DNA of 11,158 bases from an uncultured bacterium (GTDB lineage Bacteria; DUMJ01), in assembly GCA_937958695.1 (NCBI GenBank), contig CALGNK010000015.1, forward strand, positions 1 to 11,158, in the 5' to 3' direction. Positions 7,332 through 11,158 of this stretch are shown in pieces. Below the pieces are notes generated by a model. That model ran no database searches. It had not been told where the DNA came from and saw nothing but the letters and a program-made list of their open reading frames with translations. Positions within the stretch are counted from its first letter, which is position 1. Each line of letters opens with the position of its first letter. Both the position numbers and the translations under genes were made by a program.

Positions 7332-8159
7332 CTATACCTTCAGAGCTCCAGAAGTTAAGCCAGCAATAAAGTAACGCATGGTAAAGAAGAAAAGAACTAT
7401 TAACGGTATAGATGCTATCACATATCCTGCAAACATAGGTCCCCACATTTCTAGTCCTCCGTATTGAGATGAAAAACTCACTATGCCAACAGTTATAGTC
7501 CACATTCTTCCGTCAGGTATAGTAACTAAAGGCCATACATAATCATTCCAGGTACCTAATACATTCATAATAGCAACAGTAACTAGGATAGGTTTAGAAA
7601 GCGGTATAGCTATATTAAAGAATGATTTCAATGTTGTAGCTCCATCAACTCTGGCAGCTTCAAATAATTCTTCAGGTAAAGAAGCGATAAAACTTCTCAA
7701 GATAAAAATAGCAAATACTTGTCCTCCAGAAATATAAGGAAGTATCAATACCCAGTAAGTATTTAGTAATCCTAATCTTTTTACCAAAAGGAAGGCAGGC
7801 ACAAGAGTCAATATACCAGGAATCATTAAAAGAGAAAGGATGCAGAGAAAGAGGAATTCTCTACCAGGAAAATTAAATCTAGCAAATACAAAAGCAGAAA
7901 TACTAGCTACAGCTAATACCCCAAAGGCAGAAATTGTAGTTACTATACCGCTATTCAAGATATATCTACTTATTCTACTCCAGGCATCAGTATAATTTGA
8001 AAAGTGTAGAGGCAAGGTAATCCCCCAAAAATTATGAATGAACTGGAAATTATCTTTAAAAGAAGTTATTATAGTGAACGCAAATGGATAAAATGTTAAA
8101 ATACCTAAAATGATCAGAATTATGTGGATCAAGAAATCATGTTTAAGGTCTTTATTCAT
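7332..8159 (-). CDS. Carbohydrate ABC transporter permease, CUT1 MalG/UgpE-type
   Basis: The product is 275 aa with about six hydrophobic segments, the first at about 10-33. The cytoplasmic EAA loop that docks the ATPase is clear: EAARVDGATTLKSFFNIAIPL (E167-A168-A169, G173, then IPL). This is a strong match for the MalG-type inner-membrane subunit of CUT1 sugar importers. The ATG at 8159 follows AGGAGGGG, whose last base is 11 nt upstream. It pairs with the permease at 8203-9120. No ATPase gene is present; CUT1 systems often borrow a shared MsmK/UgpC-type ATPase encoded elsewhere. Its 3' end is only 5 nt from the first methyltransferase-like gene. Confidence 0.93.
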   Translation of the reverse strand: MNKDLKHDFLIHIILIILGILTFYPFAFTIITSFKDNFQFIHNFWGITLPLHFSNYTDAWSRISRYILNSGIVTTISAFGVLAVASISAFVFARFNFPGREFLFLCILSLLMIPGILTLVPAFLLVKRLGLLNTYWVLILPYISGGQVFAIFILRSFIASLPEELFEAARVDGATTLKSFFNIAIPLSKPILVTVAIMNVLGTWNDYVWPLVTIPDGRMWTITVGIVSFSSQYGGLEMWGPMFAGYVIASIPLIVLFFFTMRYFIAGLTSGALKV

Positions 8160-8202
8160 ACAATAAAATTCCCCTCCTAATAGGATAAATTTTCTTCTTT
8201 TT

Positions 8203-9120
8203 CTATGCCTGATACTCTATCCCTGATCTTAGGTATTTAAGATTTAAATAGGTTAATACTATAATTATAAGGAATAAAAATGTTCCTATAGCGCAAGCAT
8301 ATCCCATTTTATTGTAATACATAGCATTCCTATAGAGATATAATCCTGGCACCATAGTAGCTTCACCAGGACCACCATTAGTCATTACCATAATATTTAC
8401 AAAACCTTGGATACTACCTATTAGAGTAAGGATAACAATCAACTTTATTTGTCCCATAATAAGAGGTAGCTCAATTTTCCAAAACCTAGTCCAAGTGGAT
8501 GCACCATCAATAGCAACAGCATCCAGTAATTCTGGAGGTATATTTTGAAATCCAGCTAAGTATATCAAAGTAGATGTCCCTGCTACCCAAGGAAAGCCTA
8601 CAAAAATTACAGCATAAAGAGCCAAGTCAAAATCTCCTAACCACGGACGAGTTAAATGTTCTAGACCGATTGTCCTTAAAAGCTGGTTAAGTAATCCGGT
8701 AGTTGGACTATATATAAATCTCCATATCATAAATATAACCATAGCTGGAACTACCATCGGAATAACAAATAAGACTCGATAAAAATATGCATATCTTAAA
8801 TTTCTTAAGTGAAAAATAAGAGAAGCGGCTAATAAGGGAAATGTAAGGTTAATAAGAAGTGAAGCAATAGTTATTCTAAGAGTATTGAGAAAGGAGAGAG
8901 GAATTGTAGGGTCATGAAAAAGAAGATTTATAAAATTACCAAGACCTATAAATCTTATAAAATTTGCTCCATCCCATTCAAATAAACTGTGGTAAATTGC
9001 TGAAAGGGCAGGATAATAATTAAAAGTGAGAAGTAGCAGAAAAGTTGGAAGTAAAAGTAAATAGCATTCCTTTTTCCTTATTATCTCCGATAGGATACTT
9101 CTTCTGTTATCATTCACCAC
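8203..9120 (-). CDS. Carbohydrate ABC transporter permease, CUT1 MalF/UgpA-type
   Basis: The product is 305 aa with about six membrane segments, the first at about 19-40 (YLLLLPTFLLLLTFNYYPAL), followed by the family-typical SLFEWDG and GLGNF segments. The EAA loop is degenerate in its first residues, DAVAIDGASTWTRFWKIELPL (200-220), with the invariant glycine at 206 and the terminal LPL kept. This is common in the MalF-like partner. Start codon is GTG at 9120, supported by AAGGAAGGTG ending 5 nt upstream; a second GTG is the next codon, so the start could shift by one residue. It is separated from the binding-protein gene by an 87-nt gap holding a strong hairpin, and followed 43 nt later by the second permease. 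Confidence 0.92.
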   Translation of the reverse strand: MVNDNRRSILSEIIRKKECYLLLLPTFLLLLTFNYYPALSAIYHSLFEWDGANFIRFIGLGNFINLLFHDPTIPLSFLNTLRITIASLLINLTFPLLAASLIFHLRNLRYAYFYRVLFVIPMVVPAMVIFMIWRFIYSPTTGLLNQLLRTIGLEHLTRPWLGDFDLALYAVIFVGFPWVAGTSTLIYLAGFQNIPPELLDAVAIDGASTWTRFWKIELPLIMGQIKLIVILTLIGSIQGFVNIMVMTNGGPGEATMVPGLYLYRNAMYYNKMGYACAIGTFLFLIIIVLTYLNLKYLRSGIEYQA

Positions 9121-9148
9121 TTATTCACCTTCCTTGAAGGAAATTTAA

Positions 9149-9189
9149 AGGATTAGCTGAGAAGAAATGTATTCCCCTCAGCTAATCCT
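9149..9189 (-). promoter_or_regulatory. Intercistronic hairpin between binding-protein and permease genes
   Basis: AGGATTAGCTGAG (9149-9161) and CTCAGCTAATCCT (9177-9189) form a perfect 13-bp stem with a 15-nt loop, 18 nt after the binding-protein stop. In the minus-strand transcript it is followed by UUUAAAUUU, too short a U-run for a strong terminator. Such hairpins in sugar-importer operons commonly stabilise or partly terminate the message so that the binding protein is made in excess over the permeases. Confidence 0.7.
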
Positions 9190-9207
9190 GAGAATAAAAT
9201 AAAACAA

Positions 9208-10674
9208 CTATTTAGCCCACTCTGGATACTGAGCTAGAAGTTGATCCGCTGCTTTAACCATCTCTTTTTGCACTTCATCTGTCATCTTTTCTATATCTAT
9301 TTTGCCGGCTAAAAACTGCTGTAATAACTTCCATAAATTATCTACAAACTCTCTAGTAAGCATACTATCAAAAGGCTCAATTCTTTCTGTTCCATACTTT
9401 ACCATTTGATCAACGTAAACCTTTAGTGACGGATCAGCTCCTTTAGTATCTTTAGTACCTGGAGCACACCCGCCATGATCATTAAGAAGCGGGATTAAAT
9501 TCTGCGGCGCAGTAATAAATCTCATCCAGTCTATAGTTTCCTTAAGAACACCGCGTTTTTCAGCAGAGCTAGCTATGGCATATTGGAAAACTCCACCTAC
9601 ACCAGCCATAGCTGGGAAATCGATTCCTCCGTAGGGAGAAGTCTCTTTAGTAATCCTTGGAATCTTAGGGAAGATTCCCCATTCAAACTTAAGTAAAGGA
9701 TCAAATCGAACAGGCTTATTCATCCAGCTTCCCAACCATACCATAGATGCTTTCTCAGTAACCCAGAGTCTATATACTTCATCTGGAGGTAAAGCCCAGA
9801 ATCCACTAGGCCAGTATTGTGACCACTCTTTAAGAATTCTTAGCATCTCTTTCCACTCTGGATCTTTAGCACCATATTTCCCGTTCTTTATAGCCTTAAC
9901 CATAACTTGAGGAGGTAAGTTTTCTCCAGGCTTCCAAGTACGTTTTACTGGTTCTTTTGTACCCTTTATTTCAGACATCTTGTGGTCATAAAGTACATCT
10001 TGCAGTATCCTAGTACACCAGCTACCCCAAAGCTGTACTCCTCCTGATAGATCCATACTAATCGAAAAAGGAATATACCCTGCTGCTTTTATTTTCTTCT
10101 GGATAGTAAGAAATTGACTCCAAATAGAAGGAACAGAGACTCCTACTTTTTTAAACATATCTTTATTATAAAAGACACCAGTACCTACTATATCACCTGT
10201 TATCATGTAGATATTACCATCAGGAGCAGTTCCGCTAGCTATTACAGGCGGCTGAAAGATATCTATCCACTTTTTGTTACCCTTTACATAAGGATTAGGC
10301 TCATTTAAATATGGGGTAAGATTTACAAACCAACCCTTCTTATAATCTCTAGCTATATAACCACGTTGGTACCAAACTATTTCAGGAGATGTAGCACCAG
10401 TCATTTGTGTAACAAGCCATTCTTCATAGCCAGTAGGAATTCCAGGGACAAATTGAATATCTACGTCTGGATGAAGTTTTTCATATTCTTTTTCTAATGT
10501 CCACATATACTTTGGAGGATCCCAGCGGTCAGCTTCTAATCTTTCCCTAGGAGTCAAGGTTTGTGCATACATTTTTACAACCTTTTTCTCTGCCCCAAAA
10601 CCGATAGAAGCGTTTAAACATAAAATTAATAACACTACTAAAATTGATTTAAAAGGTCTTTTTATATAATTCAC
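9208..10674 (-). CDS. Extracellular solute-binding protein, family 1, of the CUT1 transporter
   Basis: The product is 488 aa. Start codon GTG at 10674 is backed by GGAGGTGA ending 6 nt upstream, a near-perfect Shine-Dalgarno site. A basic N-terminus (KRPFK) is followed by a hydrophobic core (about 11-20) and a probable cleavage after GFGA (25-28). The C19 is preceded by LIL and does not make a proper lipobox, so a secreted rather than lipid-anchored form is likelier. The body shows family-1 features: WTLEKEYEKLHPDVDIQFVPG near the N-terminus, MTGATSPEIVWYQRG, and a C-terminal LWKLLQQFLAGKIDIEKMTDEVQKEM helix run. It is the first gene of the transporter/methyltransferase operon. The many tryptophans in the middle (e.g. 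SGFWALPPDEVYRLWVTEKASMVWLGSW) fit a carbohydrate-stacking site. Ligand unknown. Confidence 0.93.
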   Translation of the reverse strand: MNYIKRPFKSILVVLLILCLNASIGFGAEKKVVKMYAQTLTPRERLEADRWDPPKYMWTLEKEYEKLHPDVDIQFVPGIPTGYEEWLVTQMTGATSPEIVWYQRGYIARDYKKGWFVNLTPYLNEPNPYVKGNKKWIDIFQPPVIASGTAPDGNIYMITGDIVGTGVFYNKDMFKKVGVSVPSIWSQFLTIQKKIKAAGYIPFSISMDLSGGVQLWGSWCTRILQDVLYDHKMSEIKGTKEPVKRTWKPGENLPPQVMVKAIKNGKYGAKDPEWKEMLRILKEWSQYWPSGFWALPPDEVYRLWVTEKASMVWLGSWMNKPVRFDPLLKFEWGIFPKIPRITKETSPYGGIDFPAMAGVGGVFQYAIASSAEKRGVLKETIDWMRFITAPQNLIPLLNDHGGCAPGTKDTKGADPSLKVYVDQMVKYGTERIEPFDSMLTREFVDNLWKLLQQFLAGKIDIEKMTDEVQKEMVKAADQLLAQYPEWAK

Positions 10675-10698
10675 ACCAAATCACCTCCAAAAATTTTA

Positions 10699-10770
10699 TA
10701 GATTTTCGGAAACCCTAAAACCTCTTGCAACCACGATTCTAAAGATAATATTACTTTGCTTCACCCCCAT
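10699..10770 (-). repeat. Leader direct repeat, copy nearer the operon
   Basis: This 72-bp segment matches 10817-10888 without gaps at 57 of 72 positions; 13 of the 15 differences are transitions. In the minus-strand RNA it ends 10 nt before GGAGGTGA, the ribosome binding site of the solute-binding protein gene. Its 3' part can fold as GGTTTTAGG and CCGAAAATC around GTTT, with one A-G mismatch. It also holds a palindrome TTTCGGAAA (10704-10712), and an open frame of 24 codons from ATG 10770 to TAA 10696 with an AAGGA 9 nt upstream. Candidate roles are a regulatory RNA element, a leader peptide or a duplicated operator. Confidence 0.7.
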
Positions 10771-10816
10771 AATAGGTTATCCTTTATTTTTCTATCTCAC
10801 CTCCTCTTACAATAAG

Positions 10817-10888
10817 TAGATTTTCGGAAACTCTAAAACCCCTTGTAGTCTCAGTCCTAAAGATAACCTTACCTCGTTTCACCCCCAC
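10817..10888 (-). repeat. Leader direct repeat, upstream copy
   Basis: Second copy of the 72-bp element, offset 118 bp. Like its partner it is followed, after 12 nt in the minus-strand RNA, by GGAGGTGA (10804-10797), but here no gene starts at normal spacing. The palindrome TTTCGGAAA is kept (10822-10830). The equivalent open frame starts with GTG at 10888 and runs 34 codons to TAA at 10784; it shares RGFRVSENL with the other copy. The hairpin is weaker here because an A-C mismatch replaces a G-C pair. Confidence 0.7.
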
Positions 10889-10903
10889 AGCCCAAACTTG
10901 CTT

Positions 10904-10956
10904 TTATCACCTCGCCCCCTTATCCTAGTATTAAAAACCAGGAAAGGAGGCGATAA
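10904..10956 (+). promoter_or_regulatory. Hairpin that buries the transposase ribosome binding site
   Basis: In plus-strand RNA, 10904-10913 pairs with 10947-10956 (nine of ten, one A-C). After a 5-nt bulge, CTT/TCCT (10919-10926) pairs with AGGA/AAG (10940-10946), leaving a 13-nt loop. The Shine-Dalgarno AAAGGAGG (10943-10950) is wholly inside the stem. Insertion sequences are known to use such structures to block translation from read-through transcripts. In minus-strand RNA the A-C becomes a G-U pair, so the same element could also fold in transcripts entering the solute-transport operon. Confidence 0.55.
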
Positions 10957-10958
10957 TT

Positions 10959-11158
10959 ATGCTAAGATCACAACACTGGACTCAGCATTCATTATACCAA
11001 AAGAATCTCATTAATTCGCTAAAATCACTCTATGATTCCTATAAAGATAGAATCAATGAATACTCCGAGCTCATCGATAAATTATACTACCTTAACTTGG
11101 ATCATGCTTACAAAGTCTTAGCCCCCTATTATTCTCATACCGGTAGACCCGCTAAGTT
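10959..11158 (+). CDS. Probable insertion-sequence transposase, N-terminal fragment cut by the window edge
   Basis: An open frame begins at ATG 10959, with AAAGGAGG ending 8 nt upstream, and runs without stop to the end of the window (66 complete codons). It opens with MLRSQHWTQHSLYQ, has a helical middle (LINSLKSLYDSYKDRINEYSELIDKLYYL) and ends in LAPYYSHTGRPAKL. The YYSxTGRPxK motif is typical of the N-terminal part of DDE transposases of the IS5/IS1182/ISNCY kinds, in which this short domain precedes the catalytic core. No catalytic residues are visible because the gene leaves the window. The terminal inverted repeat cannot be located. A non-transposase protein cannot be ruled out from 66 residues. 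Confidence 0.6.
   Translation, partial: MLRSQHWTQHSLYQKNLINSLKSLYDSYKDRINEYSELIDKLYYLNLDHAYKVLAPYYSHTGRPAK

Noticed and set aside
6241-7503. A longer, 420-codon version of the first URO-D-like gene
   Set aside because: The extra 59 residues overlap the permease gene, have odd cysteine-rich composition and do not belong to the family; the ATG at 7326 has a GAAGG and the canonical family start.
10681-10888. A CRISPR array or Tn-type terminal repeats
   Set aside because: There are only two imperfect 72-bp copies at a 118-bp offset, not short identical repeats with regular spacers, and no inverted ends or target duplication are visible.
10675-10960. A cobalamin riboswitch upstream of the corrinoid operon
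   Set aside because: I looked because of the corrinoid protein, but see no B12-box-like core or the expected multi-helix layout; the repeats present do not resemble it.

Overview
The window is A+T-rich bacterial DNA. It has strong Shine-Dalgarno sites (GGAGG/GAGGAGG), heavy use of AGA/AGG and ATA codons, and tightly packed operons. That style suggests an anaerobic, probably thermophilic, carbohydrate-using bacterium of the Dictyoglomus, Atribacterota or Thermoanaerobacterales kind. This is an inference from style; there is no rRNA or marker gene here to place it.

Left block (1-4361). A divergent locus is controlled by a LacI-family repressor. On the minus strand the repressor (1719-2723) is followed by a large solute-binding protein of the LplA/YtcQ type (67-1650). 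Its permeases would lie beyond position 1. A hairpin at 1-47 sits just after the stop. On the plus strand an FGGY pentulose kinase (2865-4361), closest in motifs to D-ribulokinase-type proteins, is transcribed away from the repressor. The 141-bp gap between them holds two back-to-back sigma-A-type promoters and two palindromes that are candidate operators.

Middle and right block (4391-10674). One long minus-strand operon reads: solute-binding protein (9208-10674), two CUT1-type ABC permeases (8203-9120 and 7332-8159), two URO-D-superfamily methyltransferase-like proteins (6241-7326 and 5191-6240), and a corrinoid-binding protein (4487-5125). A G/C-rich hairpin terminator lies at 4391-4418. 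The permease-to-methyltransferase junction is 5 nt and the methyltransferase-to-methyltransferase junction is 0 nt, so transport and corrinoid chemistry are physically coupled. The most economical reading is import of a methylated, possibly O-methylated sugar-like, compound followed by methyl transfer to the corrinoid protein. The substrate is unknown. No transporter ATPase, second (pterin-binding) methyltransferase or corrinoid reductive activator is present in the window.

Right edge (10675-11158). The leader of that operon contains an imperfect 72-bp direct repeat at a 118-bp offset. Each copy is followed by a GGAGGTGA Shine-Dalgarno sequence and carries a similar short open frame. Beyond it, on the plus strand, a transposase-like gene begins at 10959 and runs off the window. 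Its ribosome binding site is buried in a hairpin.
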